From NCBI GenBank assembly GCA_902479205.1, contig CABSNX010000116.1, forward strand, positions 1-6,352: a stretch of 6,352 nt of DNA. The letters are read 5' to 3'. The notes beneath the pieces are model-generated. The model worked only from the letters and a program-made list of their open reading frames with translations, was not told the origin of the DNA and ran no database searches. Source of the DNA: an uncultured Collinsella sp. (GTDB lineage Bacteria; Actinomycetota; Coriobacteriia; Coriobacteriales; Coriobacteriaceae). The position numbers were made by a program, and so were the translations under genes. This document shows, piece by piece, positions 1 to 6,031 of this stretch; positions within the stretch are counted from its first letter, which is position 1; every line of letters starts with the position of its first letter.

Positions 1-1497
1 ATCACACATCGTCACGCCCTCGGCAGCCAGCAGCGGCACCTTATTACCCTGGCCAAACGGCTCAAGGCGGGAAATCTGCTCGATGGTCTCGATATTCAAT
101 TCGGAAAGGTCGACCGTGGCGGCAACCTCGTCGGTGTCCTCAAAGTCCTCGGCGGGAAGCTCGGACAACACGGCGGAAAGGCGACGGCGGAACTCATCGA
201 GCTTGGATGCCTCGATGGTCACACCCACCGCACCAGCATGTCCGCCGCGACGAATCATCAGGTCGGAACAGCGCTCGATGGCGTCAAACAGGTTAACTTT
301 GCCCACCGAGCGACCAGAGCCGCGCGCGATACCGTCCTCGATCGAGAACAGCAGCGCCGGCACGTGGTAGCGGTTGGTCAGACGGCTTGCCACGATGCCC
401 TTGACGCCCTCGTGCCAGCCTTCGCCGCCCACGACGATCACGCGTCCACCGTCATAGGTCTCCTCGACCTTTGCCATGGCATCGCGCGTGAGCTCCGCCT
501 CGATCTCACGGCGCTGGCGGTTGATTTCCTCGAGCTCAGCCGCCAGTGCGCTTGCTTCGATGGGATCGCGGGCAAGCAGCAGGTCGAGCGCCAGCTTGGG
601 ATCGGCCATGCGACCGGCAGCGTTTAAGCGGGGAATGAGCGAGAATGACAGGCCATCCGCCGTAATGCTCGAAAGGTCCGCCTTGGCGAGCGCGGCAAGC
701 GCGATATAGCCCGGGCGAGCGGTTACGCGCATCTGCTGGATGCCCTCGGCAACCAGCGCGCGGTTCTCGGGCGTGAGCGGCATCATGTCGGACACGGTGC
801 CCAGCGCCGCGACCTCGATAAGCGAACGCCAATACGACGGCTTGCCCAGACGCTCGCCCAGGACTTGCACCAACTTGAGTGCCACGCCGGCACCGGCAAG
901 CTCACGCGAAGGACCATCGTCATCGAGCTTAGGGTCGGTCAGGGGTACGCCCTGCGGCACCTGATCGGAGGGCTCGTGATGGTCCGTGACCACCAAATCG
1001 ATCCCCAGGCTCTTCAGATAGGAAACCTCTTCCTTGGCGGCAATGCCGTTATCGACGGTCACGATCAGCTGGGGGCGAGCGAGCTCGTTAACGCGGTCGA
1101 GCGCCGCGCGCGAAAGACCGTAGCCTTCATCAAAGCGATGCGGAATAAACGGCGTGACATCGGCGCCAAACGTGCGCAGCGCCTCGGTCAACAGGCAGGT
1201 CGACGTAATACCGTCAACGTCAAAATCGCCAAAGACTGCAATGTGCGCGTGGTTGCGAATAGCACGCTCGACGCGGTCGGCAACGACCGACATGCCCGGG
1301 ATAATGAGTGGGTCGGCCCAGTCGCGATCGAGCGAAGGCGTCAAAAACAATTGGCCCTCTTTGATTGAGCCAATGCCGTGCGCGACCATAATGCGCGCCA
1401 CCAGCCCGGGAATGCCCAGACCAGCCGAAAGCTCCTTTTCGAGCTCGGGGTTTTGCTGAGCGACCGCCCAGCGATGCGTCGTCTTAAGCGATGACAT
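1..1497 (-). CDS. recJ: Single-stranded-DNA-specific exonuclease RecJ, C-terminus cut by the window edge
   Basis: RecJ degrades single-stranded DNA 5' to 3' in the cytoplasm during recombinational, mismatch and replication-fork repair. The visible 499 residues translate without interruption. The DHH domain has DFDVDG (91-96), VDNG (148-151), TDHHE (171-175) and GTVSDMMPL (233-241), which supply the metal-binding Asp and His residues. RLNAAGR (290-296) follows. The DHHA1 domain has GWHEGVKGIVASRL (360-373), GSGRS (393-397) and GGHAGAVG (418-425). EPFGQGN (479-485) opens the OB-fold part, where the window ends. At least several tens of C-terminal residues are missing on the left; this is an edge effect, not a broken gene. 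The ATG at 1497 follows a G-rich ribosome site (GGGGGTGGG, 1503-1511) 5 nt away; part of it could pair with CCCC at 1516-1519. An in-frame GTG two codons upstream is less well placed. The family call is very secure. Confidence 0.97.
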   Translation of the reverse strand, partial: MSSLKTTHRWAVAQQNPELEKELSAGLGIPGLVARIMVAHGIGSIKEGQLFLTPSLDRDWADPLIIPGMSVVADRVERAIRNHAHIAVFGDFDVDGITSTCLLTEALRTFGADVTPFIPHRFDEGYGLSRAALDRVNELARPQLIVTVDNGIAAKEEVSYLKSLGIDLVVTDHHEPSDQVPQGVPLTDPKLDDDGPSRELAGAGVALKLVQVLGERLGKPSYWRSLIEVAALGTVSDMMPLTPENRALVAEGIQQMRVTARPGYIALAALAKADLSSITADGLSFSLIPRLNAAGRMADPKLALDLLLARDPIEASALAAELEEINRQRREIEAELTRDAMAKVEETYDGGRVIVVGGEGWHEGVKGIVASRLTNRYHVPALLFSIEDGIARGSGRSVGKVNLFDAIERCSDLMIRRGGHAGAVGVTIEASKLDEFRRRLSAVLSELPAEDFEDTDEVAATVDLSELNIETIEQISRLEPFGQGNKVPLLAAEGVTMCD

Positions 1498-1570
1498 AGG
1501 CACCCACCCCCGATAGGGGCAGGTCGCCGCGATACCTCTCACGGTTCATAGCGATGAGTCCTCTGTGTAT

Positions 1571-1586
1571 GCCCGCTTCGGCAGGC
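1571..1586 (-). other. Short hairpin in the recJ leader
   Basis: Read on the minus strand, GCCTGC and GCGGGC pair over 6 bp (one G-U wobble) around a CGAA tetraloop. The plus strand gives a UUCG loop closed by C-G but with one C-A mismatch. The hairpin lies between the candidate recJ promoter and the recJ start. No T-run follows it, so it is not an intrinsic terminator as such. It may be only leader structure. Confidence 0.3.
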
Positions 1587-1605
1587 AGATCTGTTGAACG
1601 GATTT

Positions 1606-1632
1606 ATTATACCGTGCAGCGCGGACGCACAA
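1606..1632 (-). promoter_or_regulatory. Candidate sigma-70 type promoter for recJ
   Basis: On the minus strand a perfect TATAAT -10 hexamer lies at 1611-1606. A TTG-starting partial match to a -35 box (TTGTGC, 1632-1627) sits 15 bp upstream, which is short of the ideal 17 bp. The -35 match is only 3 of 6, so the call rests mainly on the -10 box and its position about 110 nt before the recJ start. A small inverted repeat, GGACG-N5-CGTCC (1623-1637), overlaps the -35 segment and could be a protein-binding site or chance. The predicted leader is about 100 nt long. Confidence 0.45.
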
Positions 1633-1675
1633 CGTCCAGCACGCCGTGGTTTCGATAAACGAGGGCGGTAATAGC

Positions 1676-1690
1676 CTCGAAATATTCGAG
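1676..1690. repeat. 15-bp inverted repeat upstream of the BASS transporter, possible operator
   Basis: CTCGAA (1676-1681) and TTCGAG (1685-1690) are perfect inverted arms around the spacer ATA. The site lies 82 bases before the transporter start and about 60 bases upstream of the recJ -10 box, inside the divergent intergenic region. Its size and symmetry resemble a site for a dimeric regulator. I could not find a convincing -35/-10 pair reading towards the transporter to place it against, so the operator role is inference. Confidence 0.35.
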
Positions 1691-1772
1691 CGTTTCTGGC
1701 GCACGGGCGCATGCAAGCGTCTAGCATATCCAGTCAAAACGGATTCACGAGCAAAGGGAGTCACAAGAGCAT

Positions 1773-2771
1773 ATGAAGCAATGGGTTGGACTGGGCAAGT
1801 TTCTCGCGGGGCACATGCAAATCATCGTTCCGATTTGCGTGGCGCTCGGCGTGCTCTTTCCTCAACAGATCGGCGTTCTCAAGCCCATCGTTCCCACCTT
1901 GTTTGCCTTTATGACGTTCCAAGGTGCGCTCAGCAACACCTTTCACCAGGTAGCCGAGGTGTTCCGCCGTCCCCTGCATCTGATTTTGGCGTTATTTGTC
2001 TCGGCTGTGATCATCCCCATCGCGGCGTATGCCATGGGCTCACTGTTCTTTGGCTCCAACCCCAACCTTGTCTGCGGCATCGTGCTCGAGTACAGCGTAC
2101 CCGTGGCAGTCACTGCCTTTATGTGGATTAGCATGTTCGGCGGCAACGGCCCGCTCGCGCTCACCATCATCCTGACGTCCTCGGTTATATCGCCCGTAAC
2201 GATTCCGCTCACGCTCAAGCTCCTGTTGGGCGCCACCGTCGCAATCGATGTTCCGAGCATGATGCAGAACATGGCCTTTATGATTGCCATCCCCGCCGTG
2301 CTCGGCATCGTGATCAACGAGCTCACGCACGGCTGGGGACACGAGAAACTCTCCCCCGCGCTCTCGCCCGCCTGCAAGTTCATGATGATGGGCGTTATCG
2401 CCTCCAACTCCACCGCCATGAGCGAGTACATGCTGCACATGAACGCGGTGCGCTTGGAAGTAGCCCTCTTTATTTTGGTCTTCGCCATCAGCGGCTTTGT
2501 CGTCGGCATCCTGGTCGCCCGCGCGCTGCATCTGCCATATAGCGAAACGACCACCATGTGCTTTACCTGCGGCATGCGCAATATCTCTTCGGGCGCCGTC
2601 ATCGCCACGCAATACTTTCCGGGCGAAGTCGTGTTTCCCGTCATGTGCGGAACGCTGTTTCAGCAGGTGCTCGCCTCGTTTATCGGGCACCTCTTTGAGC
2701 GTCTGACCGGCGAGGAGCGCGCCGCCCAGCGCAAGCGGGTCGAGGCCGGCCGCGACGCAATGGCGCGCTAA
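1773..2771 (+). CDS. Bile acid:sodium symporter (BASS/SBF) superfamily transporter
   Basis: This 332-residue membrane protein should move an organic anion across the cytoplasmic membrane; substrates in this superfamily include bile acids, pantoate and pyruvate, and none can be assigned here. Around ten hydrophobic segments are visible, roughly at 15-30, 37-53, 68-93, 98-123, 126-151, 164-183, 201-218, 227-250, 259-281 and 286-307, followed by a charged cytoplasmic tail (310-332). The family signature CGMRNISSGAVIA (266-278) lies in the ninth segment, and VLEYSVPVAVTAF (104-116) is in the fourth. Length and topology fit the family. At the usual sodium-ligand positions this protein has Thr265 and Arg269 instead of Glu and Gln, so ion coupling may differ. 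The ATG follows AAAGGGAG (1753-1760) at a rather long 12-nt spacing; Met15 is the next candidate but would trim the N-terminus. It appears to be a single-gene unit. The superfamily is confident, the substrate unknown. Confidence 0.88.
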   Translation: MKQWVGLGKFLAGHMQIIVPICVALGVLFPQQIGVLKPIVPTLFAFMTFQGALSNTFHQVAEVFRRPLHLILALFVSAVIIPIAAYAMGSLFFGSNPNLVCGIVLEYSVPVAVTAFMWISMFGGNGPLALTIILTSSVISPVTIPLTLKLLLGATVAIDVPSMMQNMAFMIAIPAVLGIVINELTHGWGHEKLSPALSPACKFMMMGVIASNSTAMSEYMLHMNAVRLEVALFILVFAISGFVVGILVARALHLPYSETTTMCFTCGMRNISSGAVIATQYFPGEVVFPVMCGTLFQQVLASFIGHLFERLTGEERAAQRKRVEAGRDAMAR

Positions 2772-2776
2772 ACCGT

Positions 2777-2814
2777 CCGCAGTGTGCGGGCGCTCACTTT
2801 ACGATGTGAGCGCC
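2777..2814. terminator. Overlapping hairpins between convergent genes, possible bidirectional terminator
   Basis: Two hairpins fill the short gap between the convergent transporter and GalT-like genes. CCGCA-GTG-TGCGG spans 2777-2789, and GGCGCTCAC-N8-GTGAGCGCC spans 2789-2814 with a perfect 9-bp stem. They share one base, and the second covers the last codons and stop of the GalT-like gene. Neither is followed by a T-run on either strand. Intrinsic termination would therefore be of the U-poor kind sometimes proposed in high-GC Gram-positives, or the hairpins only protect 3' ends. Confidence 0.45.
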
Positions 2815-3599
2815 TCCAGATGTGCGCGGAGTCGCTCCGCATCGATATCGAGCGTCGTCTCGGCATTGACCTGGGCCAAACGATAGCCGACAAAGTAGGG
2901 CGAAACCACCCAACGCGGCAGCGCCTTGGCAATGGTCCGACCGTCCATGTGGTAGAAGAACAAGTTGTACGACTCTGCGCGACCACCATGGTGCTCGTTC
3001 AGGATATAGCGCAGAGCTACCTGAATCGCATCGGCGAAGAGGTCCGTCTCGGCTTGGTCTCGCGCGCCATCGCTGGCGGCGATTCCCTGCGGGGCTGAAA
3101 TGTTGACCTCAAAGAACCCCATGATCGGTTCGGTTGAGATGTCGACCGAGATTCTCCCCTGTTGCCAGACACTGATGCCTTCAAAGTTGGCTGAGGTCAG
3201 CGCCGCATAGCCGTCCTCCTGTTCCAAGCCCACAATCTGCATGTGTGGATGGACGAGGCTGCCGCCCGAAAGCGGGCCTTTGTTCTTGTACATGAGCACA
3301 CTGCGGTACTGTTGGGAATCGATCATCTGCTGCCAACAGCCCAGGGCAAACCGCATCACATGATGCAGCTCATCCGGTTCATAGGTCACCAGGTCGGCGT
3401 CGTGATTGGCAGACTCGATCAATACGGTCTGACGTGTGGCCCGCAAGGTCTTGAACTTATTCTCGAGCCAGATACAGTCACCATCGCGCTGGATGATGTT
3501 GGCGAGTCCCTCCGTGTCGCAAAAGGGGCACGCGGTGCCAGGGCGACGATTATCGTCGGGCTTACCGCTCGCCTGCTGAACGTCAAATACCAGCGCCAC
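2799..3599 (-). CDS. GalT/HIT-superfamily protein (DUF4931-like), putative nucleotidyltransferase
   Basis: This 266-residue cytoplasmic protein resembles the galactose-1-phosphate uridylyltransferase branch of the HIT superfamily; I associate it with DUF4931 from memory. CPFC (24-27), His66 in SANHD, and His117 of HPHMQ (117-121) match the four zinc ligands of classical GalT (CxxC, His, first His of HPH). His119 matches the nucleophile that carries the nucleotide in GalT, and Gln121 the following conserved Gln. An intact active site suggests nucleotidyl transfer or hydrolysis, but the substrate is unknown, and it is shorter than typical GalT (about 350 residues). The GTG start is supported by GGAGG (3607-3611) at 8-nt spacing, inside the last codons of cutC; the cutC stop is only 3 nt upstream, so the two are probably translationally coupled. 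It is the last gene of its unit and ends in a hairpin. Calling it galT itself would be over-reaching. Confidence 0.8.
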   Translation of the reverse strand: MALVFDVQQASGKPDDNRRPGTACPFCDTEGLANIIQRDGDCIWLENKFKTLRATRQTVLIESANHDADLVTYEPDELHHVMRFALGCWQQMIDSQQYRSVLMYKNKGPLSGGSLVHPHMQIVGLEQEDGYAALTSANFEGISVWQQGRISVDISTEPIMGFFEVNISAPQGIAASDGARDQAETDLFADAIQVALRYILNEHHGGRAESYNLFFYHMDGRTIAKALPRWVVSPYFVGYRLAQVNAETTLDIDAERLRAHLEALTS

Positions 3600-3602
3600 G
3601 GG

Positions 3603-4280
3603 TTATACCTCCAGCGGCACGATCTTGGTGCCATGGAGCTCGGAGACGCCTAGCGCCGCCGCGACCGCGTCGCGATTTGCCGTAGTAATGCCGCCGCCGG
3701 GAAGGATGGTCAAGCGGTCGCCCGCATACTCGATCAAGCGGGCCAGGTTTTCGAAGTTGTCCTCGATCGGCGTACCGGCAGCGCCGCCATGCGTCAAGAT
3801 GCGTGTGATGCCGCAGTCGACGAGTATGTCAATCGCGTCGAGCTGAGCCTCGGGCGAGAGCTGATCAAACGCCATGTGGAAGGTGATGTCGATGGGCTCA
3901 CGCTTACATTCCTCGGTCGCGCAGCCCGCAGCCATCACGAGGGCGCCAAGCGTAAGTTCGTCGAGCGCCCATCCGCCAGCGCAGGGTTTGCAGCAGCCAA
4001 GGACCAAGCCGTCAACGCCCGCACTCACGGCAAGGCCCAAGTCCATCTCCATCATGCGCAGCTCATCCTGGTTGTAGTGAAAGTCGCCGCCACGCGGACG
4101 GATCATGCACATCACCCGTGCATCGTGTTCGTGGGCATAGTTGGTCGTAGCGCTGATAACGCCGGCCGAGGGCGTGGTACCACCGACGGCAAGGTTATCG
4201 CACAGCTCGATGCGCCTTGCACCGGCCTCGATAGCCGCCGGCACCCGCTCAAAGTTCTCGGCACAAAACTCGTACAGCAT
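3603..4280 (-). CDS. cutC: CutC family protein (copper homeostasis type, TIM barrel)
   Basis: This 225-residue cytoplasmic TIM-barrel protein belongs to the CutC family, linked to copper tolerance in E. coli and to Cu(I) binding in some Gram-positives; its chemistry is unresolved. Family blocks in order: FCAENF (5-10), RIELCDNLAVGGTTPS (23-38), MIRPRGGDFHYN (59-70), GLVLG (91-95), ITFHMAFD (132-139), ILTHGG (161-166), LPGGGI (193-198) and ELHGTKI (214-220). Wording such as CDNLAVGGTTPS and FHMAFD follows the shorter Firmicutes-type subfamily, as I remember it, rather than E. coli CutC (FHRAFD, about 248 residues). Nine cysteines, including CCKPC (97-101), could bind metal, by inference. The ATG at 4280 has GGGGG (4288-4292) 7 nt upstream; a frame open to 4337 adds 19 residues with no ribosome site. 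It heads a two-gene unit with the GalT-like gene. It is unrelated to choline trimethylamine-lyase, also called cutC. Confidence 0.93.
   Translation of the reverse strand: MLYEFCAENFERVPAAIEAGARRIELCDNLAVGGTTPSAGVISATTNYAHEHDARVMCMIRPRGGDFHYNQDELRMMEMDLGLAVSAGVDGLVLGCCKPCAGGWALDELTLGALVMAAGCATEECKREPIDITFHMAFDQLSPEAQLDAIDILVDCGITRILTHGGAAGTPIEDNFENLARLIEYAGDRLTILPGGGITTANRDAVAAALGVSELHGTKIVPLEV
3607..3611 (-). promoter_or_regulatory. Shine-Dalgarno site of the GalT-like gene, inside the cutC 3' end
   Basis: GGAGG on the minus strand lies 8 nt before a GTG codon and within the final codons of cutC (Leu-Glu-Val-stop). It decides the GTG start at 3599, and it implies that ribosomes finishing cutC can re-initiate on the downstream gene. 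Confidence 0.8.
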
Positions 4281-4338
4281 AGATAGACCCCCAAAGACAG
4301 CAGATGTTTTCCGACGGGCATTGTCACACATCCCCATG

Positions 4339-4407
4339 AAGTTGCGGTGGAATAGGGACTGTTTTGGCCTCTGAGACTCCCATTTAGTCCCTATTCCACC
4401 GCAACTT
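4339..4407. repeat. Long perfect inverted repeat (22-bp arms) between livF and cutC
   Basis: The left arm (4339-4360) begins AAGTTGCGG and ends AATAGGGACT. The right arm (4386-4407) is its exact reverse complement, 22 of 22 bases. The 25-base loop (4361-4385) is not strongly self-complementary. The right arm abuts the T-run of the livF terminator, and the left arm ends about 60 bases before the cutC start. No coding sequence or obvious target-site duplication accompanies it. It looks like a dispersed palindromic unit of REP or small MITE type. Its RNA could also form a stable hairpin ahead of cutC. Confidence 0.85.
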
Positions 4408-4446
4408 AAAAAGGGGGCGCTGACCGGGTTGGTCAGCGCCCCCTTT
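4408..4446 (-). terminator. Rho-independent terminator of the liv operon
   Basis: On the minus strand AAAGGGGGCGCTGACC (4446-4431) pairs perfectly with GGTCAGCGCCCCCTTT (4425-4410) around a 5-nt loop. The transcript then runs through a five-T tract (4412-4408). The stem begins 10 nt after the livF stop, the classic arrangement. On the plus strand the stem is followed by only TTTG, so it is mainly a minus-strand terminator. The next downstream gene, cutC, therefore needs its own promoter or depends on read-through. Confidence 0.93.
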
Positions 4447-4456
4447 GTTGAATGGA

Positions 4457-5170
4457 TTAACCACCCAGGTAGGCTTTACGCACGTTATCGTCGTGCAGTA
4501 GCTCTTGGCCGGTGCCGTTCATGGTGATCTTGCCGGTCTCGAGCACGTAACCGCGCGTAGCAATCGAAAGCGCCATCTGCGCGTTTTGCTCGACCAGAAG
4601 TACCGTGGTACCGGCCTTGTGCAGGTCCTCGACAATCTGGAAGATCTGTTCGATCAGAATCGGTGCCAGACCCATGGAAGGTTCGTCGAGCATAAGCAGT
4701 TTGGGGTTACTCATAAGGGCGCGGCCCATAACGAGCATCTGCTGCTCGCCGCCCGAAAGGGTGCCGGCGACCTGGCGACGGCGCTCCTTCAGACGCGGGA
4801 ACTGTTCGTAGACACGCTCAAGGCCCGGAGCCACCGTGGACTTGGGCTGCGTATAGGCGCCCATTTCCAGGTTCTCCTCAACCGTCATCTGCAAAAAGGC
4901 GCGACGTCCCTCGGGCACCTGGGCCAGGCCCTTGCCTACCAGCTTATCAGCGGGCGTATGAGTAATGTCCTCGCCCATAAACTTGATGGAGCCGGTCTTG
5001 GAACGCAGCAGGCCCGAGACAGTCTTGAGCGTTGTGGACTTGCCGGCACCGTTCGCACCGATCAGAGCCACGATCTCGCCCTCGTTGACGTTAAAGGAGA
5101 TGTCCTTGATGGCGTGGATGGCGCCGTACCAGACGTTGATGTTGTAGACGGAAAGCATCGGCTCTGCCAT
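4457..5170 (-). CDS. livF: Branched-chain amino-acid ABC transporter ATP-binding protein LivF
   Basis: LivF is one of two ATPases that power a HAAT-type importer for branched-chain or related amino acids, on the inner face of the membrane. The 237 residues match the family length. Walker A is GANGAGKST (38-46), the Q-loop Gln is Q84 in LAQVPEGR, the signature is LSGGEQQ (138-144), and Walker B is LLMLDEP (158-164). The switch position reads VEQN (193-196) instead of the usual His, which is normal for LivF and helps separate it from LivG. The ATG at 5168-5170 directly follows the livG stop (TAAATG) and has a GGGGGAG ribosome site inside the livG 3' end, so the two are coupled. It is the last gene of the operon, with a strong terminator 10 nt downstream. 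Substrate preference cannot be read from the ATPase. Confidence 0.95.
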   Translation of the reverse strand: MAEPMLSVYNINVWYGAIHAIKDISFNVNEGEIVALIGANGAGKSTTLKTVSGLLRSKTGSIKFMGEDITHTPADKLVGKGLAQVPEGRRAFLQMTVEENLEMGAYTQPKSTVAPGLERVYEQFPRLKERRRQVAGTLSGGEQQMLVMGRALMSNPKLLMLDEPSMGLAPILIEQIFQIVEDLHKAGTTVLLVEQNAQMALSIATRGYVLETGKITMNGTGQELLHDDNVRKAYLGG

Positions 5171-6031
5171 TTAGTTCTCCCCCTTATCCTGCTTGCCCAG
5201 ATACGCCTCGATAACGGCGTCGTTGTTCTGGATTTCCTCGGCCGTGCCCTTGGCGATGACCTTGCCAAAGTTGAGCACGCAGATGCCCTCGCAGATGTTC
5301 ATAACGAGCGACATATCATGCTCGATAAGCATGATGGCAATGCCAAAGGTGTCGCGAATCTTGACGATGTTCTCCATGAGTTCCGCGGTCTCGGACGGGT
5401 TCATGCCGGCGGCAGGCTCGTCAAGCAGCAGCAGCTTGGGGTTGGTGGCAAGCGCACGGACGATCTCCAGACGACGCTGAGCGCCGTAAGGCAGCGATCC
5501 GGCCTGCTCGTTTGCCAGATGCTCCATATCAAAGATGGACAGCAGCTCCATGGCGCGCTCGTGCGCGGCCTTCTCGTGCTTCCAATACGTCGGCAGGCGC
5601 AGCACGCCCTCAAAGCCGGAGTAACGCTCCTGGTTGTGCAGGCCGACCTTAACGTTATCCTCCACCGTCATGGTGTTGAACAGGCGAATGTTCTGGAACG
5701 TACGGGCAATACCCATGCGGTTGACCTGATAGACCGACTTGCCCGAGGTGTCCTCACCGTCGAGCAGGATGGTGCCGTGCGTGGGCTGGTACACCTTGGT
5801 GAGCAGGTTGAAGACCGTGGTCTTGCCAGCGCCGTTGGGGCCGATGAGACCGGCGATCTCGGTCTTGCCGATGGTCAGGCTAAAGTCGTCTACTGCCTTA
5901 AGGCCGCCAAACTCAATGCCCAAGTGGATGCACTCGAGCGCCGGGCGCTGACCCAGGTCGCGGTCGGGAACGATAGCGCCAGAAGGATACGGGACCATCT
6001 TGCCCTTGTTGAACTCAAACTTACTGGGCAT
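5171..6031 (-). CDS. livG: Branched-chain amino-acid ABC transporter ATP-binding protein LivG
   Basis: LivG is the partner ATPase of LivF in the same importer. With the start chosen here it has 286 residues. Walker A is GPNGAGKT (64-71), the Q-loop Gln is Q113 in RTFQNIRLF, the signature is the LivG-style LPYGAQRR (180-187), Walker B is LLLLDEP (200-206), and the switch His is H238 in LIEHDM. The ABC core begins near residue 31, so about 30 polar residues precede it, longer than E. coli LivG (255 residues in all). The ATG at 6031 has AAGGAGG 9 nt upstream and overlaps the livM stop by 11 nt; a TTG at 6058 is in frame but lies upstream of that ribosome site with none of its own. Tight packing with livM and livF implies one polycistronic mRNA. 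Confidence 0.95.
   Translation of the reverse strand: MPSKFEFNKGKMVPYPSGAIVPDRDLGQRPALECIHLGIEFGGLKAVDDFSLTIGKTEIAGLIGPNGAGKTTVFNLLTKVYQPTHGTILLDGEDTSGKSVYQVNRMGIARTFQNIRLFNTMTVEDNVKVGLHNQERYSGFEGVLRLPTYWKHEKAAHERAMELLSIFDMEHLANEQAGSLPYGAQRRLEIVRALATNPKLLLLDEPAAGMNPSETAELMENIVKIRDTFGIAIMLIEHDMSLVMNICEGICVLNFGKVIAKGTAEEIQNNDAVIEAYLGKQDKGEN

Larger units (their letters stand above)
1498..1772. other. Divergent intergenic region between recJ and the transporter
   Basis: These 275 bases separate two divergently transcribed genes. They hold the candidate recJ promoter, its leader hairpin and the 15-bp inverted repeat described separately. Towards the transporter the only clear signal is the ribosome site AAAGGGAG (1753-1760). 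I see no convincing small coding sequence, tRNA or riboswitch fold in the rest. Confidence 0.6.

Noticed and set aside
1640..1772. A sigma-70 promoter for the transporter gene
   Set aside because: TAATAG (1669-1674) and TAGCAT (1722-1727) resemble -10 boxes, but neither has an acceptable -35 at 16-18 bp.
1943..2690. Two overlapping minus-strand open frames opposite the transporter
   Set aside because: They are antisense to a clear ten-helix protein, and one translates into a His/Asp/Arg-rich sequence typical of shadow frames. No ribosome site or domain supports them.
2799..3599. Calling the gene galT in a Leloir pathway
   Set aside because: The zinc and HPH motifs fit the superfamily, but the protein is shorter than GalT and no galK or galE is nearby.
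3603..4280. Choline trimethylamine-lyase (the other gene called cutC)
   Set aside because: That enzyme is a glycyl-radical protein of more than 800 residues. The gene here encodes 225 residues with CutC TIM-barrel motifs.
4281..4337. A 19-residue N-terminal extension of CutC
   Set aside because: The CutC fold begins at MLYEFCAENF and the ATG at 4280 has a well-spaced GGGGG ribosome site. The extension has no family similarity and starts at the edge of the inverted repeat.
4339..4446. CRISPR array or riboswitch
   Set aside because: There are only two arms, inverted rather than direct, with no spacers. The neighbouring structure is a plain terminator, and no known riboswitch core could be recognised.
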